From NCBI GenBank assembly GCA_013176395.1, contig JABMLP010000017.1:682001-746000 (forward strand): 64,000 bases of DNA, in the 5' to 3' direction. Position numbers and translations under genes: made by a program. Below, in pieces: positions 46,061-58,266 of this stretch; position 1 is the first letter of the stretch, and each line of letters starts with the position of its first letter. Below the pieces are notes generated by a model. It was not told the DNA's origin and searched no databases. It saw nothing but the letters and a program-made list of their open reading frames with translations. The DNA is from Venturia oleaginea (Eukaryota > Ascomycota > Dothideomycetes > Venturiales > Venturiaceae).

Positions 46061-47164
46061 CGTATCCACAGCTTGTTGATGGTGTTAATACGAGAACGGC
46101 TTGTGCTGAGAGGCCGAATTGGGCATGCACTTGGGGAGAAATGTTTCACGCAATCTCTTTACTTCAGAATCTGGGCACACGTCCGTATAAGACCTGCGGA
46201 AAACGATCTCCACCAACTCTATCCGCTCAGATGCGTATACGTTTCGGCCAAGATGATGGATAGTGGAGGTAAGGCGTGCGTGCAATCAAGCGGAGGTGGC
46301 TCCTTGCGCAGAGAAATAAGAGCAGTCCCCATTGCATTACTTGTCTTACTGCTGAAATATTCCCGGCATTTCACGCATAGACAAGATGGGCATCTTTCTT
46401 TCTTGCGCCTTATTGACGATTGTCTTTGCTGAGGATCGAACCCGACTTTTGCACGCGCCTGCGTACGATCCTCTCGGTATTACCTCGCTCTCTTGGTACT
46501 TACTGTGGGCAGAGAATACCGACGATTCGACGAAAACAAACGTTTATTAATGATACGTCAGTGGACAAAGGGATTGGCTGAGGTACCCGGAACGAGTGGC
46601 AAGACAAGGCCGAATCGTACTTGGTACTCTAAGCCCGATCGTCTATGGATGTGGAGGATAACCACAGGGTACCTACTATGGTACCTACTACGGTTACTTG
46701 GCTATTAGTTGCTAGTCTCTGACCAGTGCGTTAATCCCTGGTGTTGTAATTAATCTATTTGGAGCTGCAGATCTCTCTGTATATACACAGTTTCTTATCC
46801 CGGACCCCCCCCCCCTTGCTCTCCCTCACTCATATAGTCATCCTCATAATGTCGCAAGATAGTCAGAATTCTGGTATTTCTATGGAGCCAAATGAAGGAC
46901 TGGATTGAGGCTATTGTTGGTTCTACTACATAGGTACATGAGTAGAATGGGTAGTGTACACTAGGCTCAGCACTGGCTTGGCTGGTGGTAAGGAAATACT
47001 GACAAAAATGGGTGGAAATTACAAGTACGAAGACAAGAACAAAATAACAAAAGACTCGGGTTTTTGGTTCACATCTGCTCCCAATCGCCAGAGTAATTGG
47101 TAGCCTATATACTTGACTCTATACAACGGTTACAATACCTAGTACCTTGATCTCAAGGCCAATC
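46061..47164. other. intergenic; poly-C tract; tRNA-like box rejected
   Basis: An 11-bp poly-C tract is at 46805-46815. A GGTTCGATCC-like box on the minus strand near 46440 does not pair into a tRNA. No gene seen. Confidence 0.4.
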
Positions 47165-47525
47165 TGTTACGCAGAGGCTATGACTCAAAGTAATCTAGCT
47201 GGATTTGGCTAATCCGTACAGTAGGGTTCAAGTGGTCCGGGGCGACAATATCGTATCAAACAAGTCAAGCGAAGCTTGCAAGATATAAGAGTCGTGAATT
47301 ATGCTAAGTGACTAAAAGCAATAGCGAAGTAACTAGAGAGTGAAGATACGAGACACTGAGGGAGCAGAGTCTCGTCCACAATATAGTAAATCCTCCCATA
47401 AGGCTCGAAGCCTAATGCATGAGCCAACGCGTGATCCTTGATTGATTGATTGATTTTATCCTACTCGGTTGCAGCCGCTTAATCACGCAGCTATGTCCGG
47501 TTAGGACTTCATCAGACAGCCGACA
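47165..47525 (-). mobile_element. LTR fragment or solo LTR related to 14938-15407
   Basis: Read on the minus strand, the 3' end GCGTAACA is at 47165 and the sequence matches the 14.9 kb LTR for about 225 bases (GATACGATATTGTCGCCCC, then CATAGCCTCTGCG). A TGTCGGCTGTCTGATG start is likely at 47525. The 5' halves differ (TATA box absent here). I found no target duplication. It is a diverged family member. Confidence 0.7.
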
Positions 47526-48616
47526 CGTAATATATTATATAATCCACCGAGAGCAACGTGACAAAATAATACTGACTCGATACGAAAAAAATTGAGATGA
47601 GATATTGAGGTTGTAGTCCGGAACTAATGTTAGAGATCTGCGCTGGGTAGAGGATAAGCCGGATATGTCGATCTTTGCATTAGTAGGAGGAGGTATATCC
47701 ATTGAGGCCCTGTGCACAAAGCGGGCCATTTGGGTATGTGTACAATGCTCACCATTGATTGATATCTGTGAAATTATAGCAAATTCATTTCCGAAACTCG
47801 CCCAAATGTAGCAACACCACTGTCTAATAGAAGAAACCAAAAGTAAAAGCATTTATCTTACCAGCGAGTAGAAGAGGAATGTTCGAACTTTTCTTTCCAC
47901 TGATCCCAGACACGCAGACGCCACATTATTCTGTCGATGCCCCTCGAGGTAAGATGCTTCAAGGGGAAGACCTTTGTTGAAGTGCAAAGGTGAAGTGGTA
48001 ACTGTTTAGAGAACAAATCTGTTATAAAGTTATCAGTCTCCTCGTAGGATTTGGTGCATCATATTGGTATTGATCGTGTTTGATTTCTACTTCAATGCTC
48101 GAGCAGCCTTTTTTTGGCCATACTTATACTGACTACCATCCTTAAGAGCAGAATACAGGCTACACTTCACTTGATCGCCAGTTTTGAGGTCGTGATGATC
48201 CCAAGCCATCTCCAGTTCAAAACTGCATGTTGCAAAGCGAGTAAAAGTGCGCAATGTTCAGATGGTCTTAATCAAAAGTTCAGCCCCAGTCTGATGGCTC
48301 AAAGTCTTCAAGTCAACAATTTTAGGACTCTCTGAATCTTGCAAAGTTCGGAGCGCTTCAAGTCCTCTACGAGCACTTTGCGCTTGGAATCATTCTCTCG
48401 ACCTCAAAGGCTTATCGTGCTATACAAACTCATGGGAGTCCTTACGGCTGCAGGCAACTCGTCTCAGACTCGAAATCCTTAGGATCCCAGAAACAGCTGC
48501 TGAATTAGTGGTCTGTGGGATTTCATGTTCACACCGAACAACCCCGAAAAATACGACCAGACCAAATAAGGTCGGACACATTTCTCTCTTCGCATGCTTC
48601 CTCGCGTATAACTCTT
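47526..48616. other. intergenic, no supported gene
   Basis: Several short frames with no motif. TATATTATATAA at 47530-47541 is simple AT sequence. Confidence 0.4.
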
Positions 48617-49426
48617 CTATCGCTTCCCTTTCTTGTTGGCACTAGATATACTTCGAGGCATGCGGCGATTCAAATTGACCTCTCTTGAACGGCGTTCACT
48701 AGCGAATCGTTGCATCTTTGCATGCTCGGCATTTTTCTTCGCTTTACGTTCGGCTCGCAGCTTTTGGGCGGCAGCTCTCCGTGCTTCTTTGATCATAGCT
48801 GTGGTGGGATCGTCGTCTTCGTCTTCGTCTTCATCTTCAGAGCTGTCCTCTTCTTCGCTAGATTCGTCGGAGGCGGGCTTTGCAACCTGTGGGAACTCGT
48901 AAGATTTGATTGATAATGGCACGTGGGACGTCACGCAGATGATTGAATCTCACCTTGCCGAAAGACATCCTCCCTGCCACCCTTTTCCCAGCAGGGCTGT
49001 CATTGTATTGGCCTTCCTCTTGGTCGTCATCGGAATCTGTCGAGTCGATTTCGGCGAAGCTAGCCTGGACTATTTGGAATGCTGGTGCAGCGATCTTTGG
49101 CTGCTGTACGCTGAGCATCCATCGCGATTCTCCAGCTTCAGCAGCTTGTCGCTCGACAGCAACGCTCCTCTTCATCTCTTCTTCTGCTAAGGCGGCCTGT
49201 ATAGCTTGTTGGTCAGAGGAAGGGGTTGCAGGGGAAGCATTGCTGCCATATGAAAATCTCTGGCGTTTTGATGGAGGTCCGTCTGGAGTCGAGGGTGTCG
49301 ATTTCGGTGAGGCGTTGGCAGCGCGCTGCATGAACTACTCGCTGTTAGAGAAATTTATGAAGTTTGCGCCGAGCTCTGTACCTTCATAGTCAGCAGTCGC
49401 GACGACATGGCTTTCTCTTGCACCAT
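48617..49426 (-). CDS. MPP6: Mpp6-like nuclear exosome cofactor
   Basis: Three exons (49426..49382, 49334..48954, 48886..48617) with introns of 47 and 67 nt give 231 residues. Landmarks: SSRLLTMKFMQRAA near the start and GRMSFGK in the middle, the two conserved blocks of Mpp6/MPHOSPH6, with a Trp-containing ESRWMLSVQ between them. The C-terminal half is acidic, then strongly basic (KKGKR at the end), probably nuclear and RNA-binding. Mpp6 supports the nuclear exosome and Rrp6/Mtr4 in rRNA and RNA processing. It is longer than yeast Mpp6, mainly through the acidic/basic tail. It diverges from the complex I gene. Confidence 0.8.
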
Positions 49427-49637
49427 GATTGCGGCTCTTTACGGAACGTTCTCCGTGGTTTGGTCCTTTTCTTTGCAGCACTGTCGCTGGTGGTTTGACT
49501 TGGATTTGTCAAGATTTCGAGATGCTAAAGGCCTTGTTGCCTGAACAGGCCTCAAGCATTCAGGCAGCAATCAGGCAGCTAACGACTCTACAGATTGAAC
49601 TTCATTCCGTCAACAACAACCCGTCCAATCGATCACA
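49427..49637. promoter_or_regulatory. bidirectional promoter, Mpp6 / NDUFS6
   Basis: Only 211 bases separate the ATGs of two housekeeping genes read in opposite directions, so they must share a promoter. No TATA box seen. Confidence 0.6.
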
Positions 49638-50400
49638 ATGCTGCCATTACTACGTCTGCGCACCCCGGCGCTTGTCCGGCGCACTGCCACTCGTGCCTAT
49701 AGCAGCACTATGGACCGATCTCACGCCAATGACCCCAAACCACAGGTTCCCGTTCAGAACGTCTCGGCTACCAATGCTACTCCTACGTCCTCCGAGGGCT
49801 CGTCCGACCGCGTCTTGGTAGAGAAGGTGGAGCATGCCGAGGAAATGAGGGTTGCTCAGGCACCAAACAGAGCCGGTGTCTGGAGTCGAAGTCAGAACCC
49901 AAGAGCAAAGGCAATGGTGGGGCCTAGATTTGAGCAGACAATCATGGAAGATCAGGTACGTCAACTGTGCCTGGACTCAAGCATCTCTCGAAATCGAAAA
50001 AGACACACCCGCCCCGGGCGATTATGATTTGTGTAGCTAATAATCGCGTGACATAGCCACGACCACTTGCTGCCATCGAGCTTATTCACAAACAGCCAGT
50101 ACGATGGAGGGAAGAGCGTGTTGTGTCTTGTGATGGTGGAGGCGGACCGTTAGGACACCCTCGCATTTTTATCAACTTGGACAAGCCACAGATTTGCTGG
50201 TGCACATATTGCGGCATACCATTTGTATGTCGATATGCCTATGCATTGGAGTGTAAAGCTGACGAAACTAGGCCAATGAGCATCACAGAGCCCACCTCGA
50301 ATCCTTGCCTTCCACCTCATATCCATTGACAGCAACCGGAGACTCAGCGCAAGTTACCGAGAGCCAGAGAGTTTCAGACGAACCTTTAGGACAGCGATAG
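49638..50400 (+). CDS. complex I 13-kDa subunit (NDUFS6-like), Zn-binding
   Basis: Three exons (49638..49955, 50057..50224, 50272..50400) with introns of 101 and 47 nt give 204 residues. Arg-rich mitochondrial-type leader (MLPLLRLRTPALVRRTATRA) and a zf-CHCC domain: CDGGGGPLGHPRIF, WCTYCG, with the Cys/His ligands of NDUFS6. It is an accessory NADH:ubiquinone oxidoreductase subunit in the matrix arm. The C-terminal tail is family-variable. The first intron is longer than average for the window. Confidence 0.9.
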
Positions 50401-51182
50401 ATCTATGCCATTTTAATACAATCTCGTCACTGTACATATTTGAGGCGATGTGATCAATGGCAGTTTCAATTTCTTCACCGCTCCCACCACTGACATCTTC
50501 TGAGCAGAGCCAAGCCCAATAAATTGTTTGTGGTAATACACAAAGTTAGTATCAGTTGTCTCCGAAGAACCGGTAATTCGCTTATGGCTCGCGTCCTACT
50601 CTAAGTATAGTCGCGAATCCTGAGAATGCGATGATGGACGGAACGAGCGCGGTCTTTACATGACTCCGTGATTTCTGTCTCTCAATCTAGTCCTCCACGA
50701 CAGAAAATTACTTGGCACATTTGTGTCTGCCACATTGAGGAGACAGCTGCTTGACCAATCAACTTTCAGAAAATCATGAACAATGGCAGCCGTAGCCACG
50801 ACCAGTCAAGACATTCGTTCTTTGAAGTGGACAACGAGTCTTTCATCACGAATACTGTTTGCAGTAACTCAATTCGATGCCATTCGCTTCTTTGTTCATG
50901 TGGCCTGCATTTTTAAGCCTTCACACTTGCATGCCGAATGGACAAAAGGTTTCCAAGCATGTCTCGCACGTGTAGCAAGAGCCAGGACAAACACGAAAAG
51001 CTGACACAAACAAACCTCCACAGTCTACTCACTACCCCACCAGGAACATCCAGAACCTCCAAGTTCCCAATCAACGATATCAACGAGTTTTCGTATTGCA
51101 TCCTTTGCCTTACGACATGGGTCATCTCTCCTTACGACGGCCTTGTTCAGAACCTAACCCCAAGAAACTCTAACTACCGGGT
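50401..51182. other. intergenic, no supported gene
   Basis: Frames at 50783..51004 and 50938..51333 lack motifs. Coding-like sequence begins at about 51183. Confidence 0.35.
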
Positions 51183-51317
51183 AAATACGAATGTGATATT
51201 TGCCGTAAGGAATTTCGTCATAAGAGTGTGGAAGATGAAAATGCAGCTTTTAAAGAATTGTATATGCACTATTTGGATGTGCATAGGGGCCCGCCATCTT
51301 GTTTGTTCAAGTATTAA
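51183..51317 (+). CDS. C2H2-like zinc finger exon or fragment
   Basis: 45 codons reading KYECDICRKEFRHKSVEDEN.. to MHYLDVH, then TAA. The Cys-X2-Cys..His-X4-His spacing suggests a C2H2-type finger with an extended loop. There is no ATG in frame and no clear acceptor, so it may be an exon of an unresolved gene. The frame from 51330 (acidic/basic, MKQEGDKKAKCECMN..) might follow it. Confidence 0.3.
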   Translation, partial: KYECDICRKEFRHKSVEDENAAFKELYMHYLDVHRGPPSCLFKY

Positions 51318-51767
51318 CGATCTCGATATGTGAAGCAGGAGGGTGATAAGAAGGCGAAGTGTGAGTGCATGAACTTATATCGGGAGGAGGGGTATGGAAG
51401 ACTTGTGGATGTTGAGAAGGACGTCAAGGTCAGGAAGAAGTGTGAAATTCGAAGTGTGTCCGACAACTGCATACCAAACCCGGAACCCAAAACGAAGCGA
51501 AATCAAGTCATTCGATTCCGTTCTTCTACCCCTCGCCTCGACCATCAAAAACTCAGATCGTCCACCCCAAGTCCCCGGCCAGAAAAGCACACACCGAGAA
51601 CATCTATACTCCCCCGTTCTGATACGATAGGACTCAACACAAGCGCCTGGTCCAGAGGGTGTCCACGGTGGTTGGTAGAAGTACGGAGAGTGGTATTGTA
51701 GTGGAGGGGCATAAGCTTGTCCCGCTTGTTGGTAGTAAAGGCTTGTACGGGGAGCTGCTGTGAATGG

Positions 51768-51908
51768 TTAGGGAGAGGGAGGTTGTGGTTGGGTTGTTTG
51801 GGATGTTGGGGGATGTTGTTGGGTTTGGTGGGTTTGTGCTGGTTGTTGGGTTTGGGGGAATTGTGCTGATTGTTGAGCTGCTGGTTGGTAGGTCCATTGG
51901 TTGTTCAT
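51768..51908 (-). CDS. Pro/Gln-rich reading frame, low confidence
   Basis: 46 codons from ATG 51908 with Gln/Pro-rich composition (NNQWTYQPAAQQSAQF). In another phase downstream (about 51767-51634) Tyr/Pro/Gln-rich sequence continues (YYQQAGQAYAPP; YHSPYFYQPPWTP). This might be a frameshifted low-complexity gene, but short repeats can make such frames by chance. Confidence 0.25.
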   Translation of the reverse strand: MNNQWTYQPAAQQSAQFPQTQQPAQTHQTQQHPPTSQTTQPQPPSP

Positions 51909-52139
51909 TGTGTTTAGTAGAGGTGGTTTTGAAGTGAAACTATTGTGGAATTGTAGAGTTGTGCATTTGGTGGGTATTTTGTTGTGTTGCTGAAAAAGTT
52001 TGTAGTTGAAATAATGTAGGGAGTTGAAGGTCCGTTTTATACTGTACAGATTTATAGCTCCGCTAACAATTCGAATGACAGTGGAGTCATGTGGCTTAAA
52101 GTAGTTCTGTGAAGGTTTGTTAAGGAGCATGGGGTACAA

Positions 52140-53749
52140 GGGAAATATGACAGGCCTATAGATATAGCCTCTTCAGAATCAGATCGTCAACTTGTTGCCT
52201 CTACAAGGTTTCCATCAGCTAGGTCATTCAATCTTCAATGAGTTCTTAGCGAAGTCATCATCAAAAGTTATCAGAGAATGACCGACATCACTATTGGGTA
52301 AAGGACCGTATAAAGAAGAGGACAGTATTCTAGGTATTGAGGAGAAATAGCAGCTTATCGAGTCTTCCCGGACAGAGTTCGCTATACGTGTACACGGAAA
52401 AAGATGGTCAATCTGCCACTTCACACCTTTTATGCACCTGATAGCGACGCCCCCATCACCATGGCACGATCAACATGTGTGCATTCCATTCACGATATGG
52501 TACTGCTCAAAAAAAGACTACTTTAAATTAGAAATAGTAAGCATCCACACAGTCAAGATCCTCAGTTCCTAGCTACAGCTCTTTAAAAACCGTTCTATCC
52601 TACTCTCAAGACTTTCAGTTATAGATCCTCAGGCGAAAGATCAACAGATTATGTCTCCGCAGCCCCAAATCGACCAACGAGAGCCTTCTAGATACAGTTC
52701 TTAAGCCAGAGTTCACCACAACGACCTTATTCAGTGTTCCCTTAGGATTCGACTACTCTTAACGTGCCGACTCTCACGGCCAAAGCATCCACCATATCGG
52801 GCTTGAGGAAAATTCTGGAGCATCAACTTCTTCGCGAAGTATACCGGCTGAATCCAATGGCTCTCAACATGCTCGCACGCATCGGAGACAGATGAGCCCC
52901 ACGAAGGTAAAGCGTGAGTCTACGCAATCGATAAGCTCATCCAGCAGAACCTCTAGTCTCGATTCTCTGCGTAAGCATATGAATCAGTAGATGACCTTGC
53001 CCGCAGAGTCGCAGGAGAATATACGCAGTCAAGACACTCACCGAGTACGCCGCCAGGTATAACCGCATTTTTTCCACAACATGGAAACCCACCATACAAG
53101 CCCCAGGAAACCCATCTCACCATCTACAACCTGACCCAGCACACCACCAATCTTTGTCGAATCCCAACGTCCACATATAAACGAGCAGCTAAAGCGTGTT
53201 CCCAATTTTTCTAGACCCCTTTACAATATTCAATCCGCCTGCAATAATCAATGCAACCTGGCGTGCAAATATACGCCAGCCAGAGACCCGGGAAGATATA
53301 AAGCCAGATTCGGTGAATCTTTATGTACGAAGGAAGCTAGATGTGCTCCGGAAAGAAATCGAGATCGATGAAAGGAGTGATGAGTGAAATAAGGCAGTTG
53401 AGATATTGGAAGAGACCGACTTGAAGATGGCTCTGGAGATGAGTATGGAGATGAAGAAGGATGCTAATGATTATCTCTGAAACTTATGTTTATGCCTAGG
53501 TAGCTTGAGAGAGTACCTGTACGAAAGAGCAATCACTGCGTTGGTGTAATCGGCTTGGATGTTGTTTTGACGTGAGCGTCCACAATCTTGACACAATATA
53601 ATGAAGAGGCGGTGCTAGATATGATATTGACAGCGAGGATCCTGGCGAAATTGATTTTAGAATTTCTGGAAACTTTGAGAACGCTTTCCTGAAAAGCAAG
53701 ATTGTAACGTTAGAGCCCGCTTGTATGTCTCATTCTCAACAAATTTCCA
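52140..53749. other. 1.6-kb intergenic, decayed coding possible
   Basis: Small frames such as 53196..53387 (VRRKLDVLRKEIEIDERSDE at its end) look like remnants of a charged gene. No family or intact frame recognised. Confidence 0.35.
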
Positions 53750-54543
53750 TCAACCCGAACCAACATCATCTATGGGAGAGGTCAGCGGAGTCATCGTCGG
53801 ACTTACGATCGCCACACTGACGACAGCATCTTTTTTGTACGCTTCATCAACCAATAGTGCCTTTCCAAGCACCAAGGCATCTCCGATCGTAAGGCCGGTG
53901 CTGCCAGATGACTCGATACTGAAGTAATCTTCCTTTCTTATCTGCATCTGCTCGGTCTTGTCTCGCCCTTTTGCTGTGACCTCCACAGGTGCCGCGGAAA
54001 GCTGGCCAGAGACACTTCTCACAAGTGTGTGATACTCATCGTCCGAGCTGTCATTGAACTCTTGCCAGCCATCGTCGCTTGCGGAATCGTCATCGTCCGA
54101 TTCGGCGGCCAAGCTCTCGTCTGTGGGCTCATCGAAAGCCAGTGGGCTAGGTTCCTGTACAGGAGAAGCGACCTCATTCTCATCGTCACTGATGTCCAGC
54201 TCACTGATCAGAACATCAAGAAAGTTTGCGTGCCCTGTGTCCGTCAGCGTTGGTTTCCCTAGGAAGATGTTTCGAATGAAAGTTTGGAGAAAAGAAGCAA
54301 AATTGAATTTCAGAGCTTTTTTTGGGGGGGGGGGGGGAATTTCGGGGGTAAAACTTGCTACGATTTTCAAGAGCCCAATGGGCTTTGACGCTGGAGCTTC
54401 GAATTGATTCACTTACTGACCAGCTTTCTCAGGTCATGTGAACCACGGCGGGCCTCCTTTCCGAGCTTCTTCTGTACCTTGGGCGCAATGCCCGAGTATT
54501 TGACCTTACGGCTGAGCGTTGGTCGTAGTCTTGGACGAAGCAT
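53750..54543 (-). CDS. acidic conserved-looking hypothetical protein
   Basis: Two exons (54543..54417, 54234..53750) around a 182-nt intron, long for this window and holding a 14-bp poly-C/G run. The product is 203 residues. The N-terminus is basic (MLRPRLRPTLSRKVKYSGIA) and joins across the intron as RKLVRHANFLDVLISEL. An acidic middle (ESDDDDSASDDG) follows. The last 30 residues may be spliced differently (GTAAGT near 53805). The family is not recognised. Confidence 0.6.
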
Positions 54544-55431
54544 TCTGAGCGATTGTGTAGAAGTTAGAGAGTCTAGGGATTTTGGGGCGAAGCCTGAGCC
54601 TTGTATAGCGAGCGAGTTGCATGTGTGCAAAGCTTACTGAGCGAGGCTAAAATCTCTAAGCATCACGACAACCAGACATTAACCACTCAGAACAGCAAAG
54701 GGGCGCAGGATAAAAATGCTGAACCAATAACAATAACCTTGAATTGAAATCAAACCCAACTGATTCCTAGCTCTTGTGAAATCATCCGTCCCGGCAATAA
54801 GTCCACTCACCAGCGAGTAAGATAAGAGGTATTGGCATGACCTAGGCTTCACGCAGAGAAGCATCACGATGACCCGATTTGGAATCTGGGTGACAGTTGA
54901 AAAGAATTCGAGTTTGTCCTTGTAGTTATGGTGGAAGGTAATGGAGAAGGAAGCTCGTAGCTTAATACCTTATTAGCGGCTATTCGAGCAAGAAGTCAAG
55001 TATCTGAGGGCTGGGGATCTGAGTATTCCTTTAAGCCAAGATAAATTTAGCATGCTCCAGATTGGGATTTATTTGCTATTGAAGAGGAGAATGAGGATAA
55101 GAATGAGGATAAGAATGAGGATGATAATAATGATGAGGATGAAACGTCAAGAGAGTCGAACACAAACAGACGTCATGGCAACTCGAAAAAGTGGCCCACC
55201 TCGTCTAGTTCTTTTCCACCAACATCAATGCCACGTCCTGTATACGGTTACCCGTCAAACACCAACCAGACTCTCCTTTTCACTGCCATCTTCGTCCTCG
55301 CCTTCTTCCCAAACCTTTTCATTGGCCTGCTCAAACTCCCGCTACGACCTTTCATCACCACTACGCCCTCGACCACCCCGCCATCGACCACCTCGCCATC
55401 GATAACTCCTTCTCACATCCCACAACCCACA
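54544..55431. other. intergenic; GAGGATAA repeat before YjbQ-like gene
   Basis: A purine-rich repeat (GAATGAGGATAAGAATGAGG) lies at about 55090-55140. From 55228 an open frame runs in phase into the gene at 55432 and would add about 68 residues with one hydrophobic stretch (FTAIFVLAFFPNLFIGLL); whether it is translated is unclear. Confidence 0.4.
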
Positions 55432-55920
55432 ATGTCCTGGTTCCAGAAGACCGTCGCTCTTCCGCCTAAGTCTCGCGGATCCTACCTCATCACCGAACAT
55501 ATCACGAAGCAGATCCCCGAAATCAAGAACTACAAAGTTGGCATCCTCCACCTCTTCGTACAACACACATCATGTGCATTGAGCTTGAATGAGAATTGGG
55601 ATTCAGATGTCAGAGAGGATATGAGCGATGCCATGGAACGGATCGTCCCATTCGATAAGAAGGGTGATCTATACAGACACTCGGCTGAAGGAGACGATGA
55701 CATGCCTGCTCATATCAAGTCTGCCCTCATTGGAGCGAGCGTCACAATTCCGATTACGGATGGAAAACTGGCAACGGGTACATGGCAGGGTGAGATATAC
55801 ATCCCTAAGCATCTATGGATTTACTAACGTGATGGAACAGGCATCTGGTATCTTGAGTTCCGAACGGCGAAGCACTCACGGAAAGTGGTCGCCACAATCC
55901 AAGGCGAGAAAACATCATAG
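55432..55920 (+). CDS. UPF0047 / YjbQ-family protein
   Basis: Two exons (55432..55789, 55841..55920) across a 51-nt intron give 145 residues. The fold is shown by HLFVQHTSCALSLNENWDSDVREDM with the family His and acidic residues, then HIKSALIGASVTIPI, and GTWQGIWYLEFR rejoined by the splice. YjbQ proteins have been linked to thiamine-phosphate synthase activity, but the fungal role is unsettled. I chose MSWFQK as start by family length; an in-frame ATG at 55228 would add a hydrophobic leader. Confidence 0.88.
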
Positions 55921-56033
55921 ACACGAATTTAATGATAGAAGAACAACTTGACATACGCGGTATCCATCACTGATTGCTAGTAGATCTGCTGAGATTTCGA
56001 TATGCGACTGTATATATTCAGCTGTTGCCCTTC

Positions 56034-56820
56034 TTATCTTCCCCTTCTCGATCCATAACTTGTACTCCTATGCAACCCCGCAGCAACGGATTCATTAATG
56101 GTCAACTCCTTGAGCTTCTCTTCCGTTAAAAGCTCCGCCGGCGGGTTGTGAGTCGTGTCTGCCATTTCACCCATGCCTTGTTGTTTCATTTTGTTCTTTC
56201 TCCTCTTCAAAAAACATAGAGCGACTAATAGTATGATTGCCATGACAGCTAGTACACCCAGGATCACCCCTGCGATACCTCCCCTTGCCAACTTCTTCAC
56301 CATGGATGGTGTTGTGGTAGTTGATGATGAGGGCGTTGAACTCGCAGCCGCACTCGACACTGGTGATGACTGCGTCAACGTCATTGATGCGGCTGATGCT
56401 GTGGCTGCCATCACAGAGCGCTTCCTGAGGCCCGCCAACCAAGTCGCGCCGCTACTTGGAGTTAGCATTTACACGATGCAGCCCGATGAAAGGAGATTAT
56501 CACCGTGATTGTGTGGTTGAGCCCTCTGCCCCAACCAGCACGTTACCAGAGCATGACATGTACAGCGTTTGGCTCGGCTTTCCTGCACACCCTCCATGTT
56601 GTCCACTCGTTGACCATGTCGCACTTTCTCCGCAGGTGGTTGTTTGCCAGGCTCCGCCTTCTGACTCTGTGTAATATCCTACCAATGGTCCATCTCCGCT
56701 GTCCGTGGCGCGTCTGGCCTCCAGGTGTACAATTGAGGCTGCTGGCGTAATTTGAGGTGGGTTTGGGAGGGCACTGCCGATTGTGAATAGTGCTGTTAAG
56801 AACAGGCCAGTTCGAGGCAT
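56034..56820 (-). CDS. signal peptide, short ectodomain, Ser/Thr stalk, TM: sensor-like
   Basis: Two exons (56820..56504, 56454..56034) around a 49-nt intron give 245 residues. Signal peptide 1-18, then an ectodomain with cysteines (TTTCGESATW; GGCAGKPS; YMSCSGN), a Ser/Thr-rich stalk with SSSTTTTPS, one membrane helix (GIAGVILGVLAVMAIILLVAL), a KRRKNK stop-transfer and a polar tail. Same plan as the gene at 39859 but shorter and not clearly similar in sequence. Function inferred only: cell-surface sensing. Confidence 0.75.
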
Positions 56821-57382
56821 CGTAACGCAGATGTTGAACTGAACGTAGTTCGAAGTTGCTGGAGTCAGAAATTATCGGGATGTGGGGAAGATGTCCGCCG
56901 TTGGCCCACTTCGATCAGGTAAGATAGGATTGGCGAAAGAATTATGGGAACCTCATCTTGAAGAACCCTTAAGGATTGAGCGCAATGCCAAGTTTAAATA
57001 AGCAATCCCGGCTTCAGCCTCGTCCCAGTGGAGATGGGACGTTGACGATCGACTTAATTTGTGGGTGCGTCCCTTGCATGGTTATGCATGCCACCTGCAC
57101 AAACTTTAGGACAGTACTGCGTGTGGGTCTATCACATTTTGAGAAAGCGACTGCGAAATGGGAAGACTGGAATAATTGTGGTGGTGGTTTTTTTTCCATT
57201 TTTTTCCCCACAATTTTGAGCCATGAGACGAATCGGGCCGTTAAGGCTGAGTTGCGAAGGACTCGGAGCCGGGAATCTGACTCATAGTGTTGCTTTGGAG
57301 ATGCACTGTCTTTCAATTCTTGTTGTTGATTTTGATTGCTTCATTGGTTTAAAGCTCTTGTGTGCGTACATGCCACTAAACG
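56821..57382. other. intergenic, no supported gene
   Basis: Frames at 56976 and 57014 (opposite strands) overlap and lack motifs. The retroelement LTR begins at 57383. Confidence 0.4.
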
Positions 57383-58266
57383 TGTTATGGGCATGGCCCA
57401 TGGTTGGTATAGGCTAAGAGCCTAAGCCTGATTGAGCCTAGTATAGAGACAGAACCTCATTGAGGTTCTAGATACCTTCACTCCTTAACTGAATCTAAAC
57501 AATCTTTGGCTACGAGTATGCTGCGTCTTTCCAGCTACCGTCCCGTAATATAGATTCAGTTCCTTACAAACCTAGGTGTACTTGATGCGTAGCAACAGTA
57601 CCCTATCGACTCCTACAACCTACACCCCTACTACCGACGACGACCCAATCGCGAGCATTATGCAAGGAATCGACAAACTCTCAATGGCTCGAGCGAATTC
57701 GCCTGACACCGTACAACAATTGGTGGCAGCTCTGACCGCAGTCAGTGTTGATGGGAACACCGGTGCAAAGGCTATTGCATGGCTCGGGCGTATTGGCTTA
57801 GCCACATTGTGGCTAAGGCGCGATATCTTCGCGCCCTCGTAGTAACTCGCTCTCTACCGTAAATTCTATTATCACACTCAGTTCCTAGAACCCTAGTTCA
57901 TTCTATACATCCTATCGCTGCCCTGACATTATTTACGGTCAATACATCTACCTGGGAAGGTCAGCGTCTTGTACAAAGACGTATCCCCGCTGTCGCAAGT
58001 CGCATACTTGGATAGCCGTCAATTTGACACCGGAAACAGCATACGGACAAAGCCTTTTGTCTGGCAACAGCAACACCTCGTATATCGCAAAAGCCCTCAC
58101 GCACGAGGCACCGCAAGCAAATATTGTAAGAGCTTATCTTTTCAAGTATCGAAGCAAAAGCCGTCCAAGGACCGCCAGAAACCGCAAAAAAGCAAGCCAT
58201 CCACGGATCGCAACCCTCGTACGAAACGAACATATACCCAAGCAGAAAGAGAAACCAAGCAGCATT

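Noticed and set aside
46420..46500. tRNA-like B box on the minus strand (GGTTCGATCC)
   Set aside because: No matching acceptor or T-arm pairing within 100 bases.
48633..49389. Plus-strand frames opposite the Mpp6-like gene
   Set aside because: Complements of its acidic and Ser-rich coding sequence (Ser/Leu-rich shadows).
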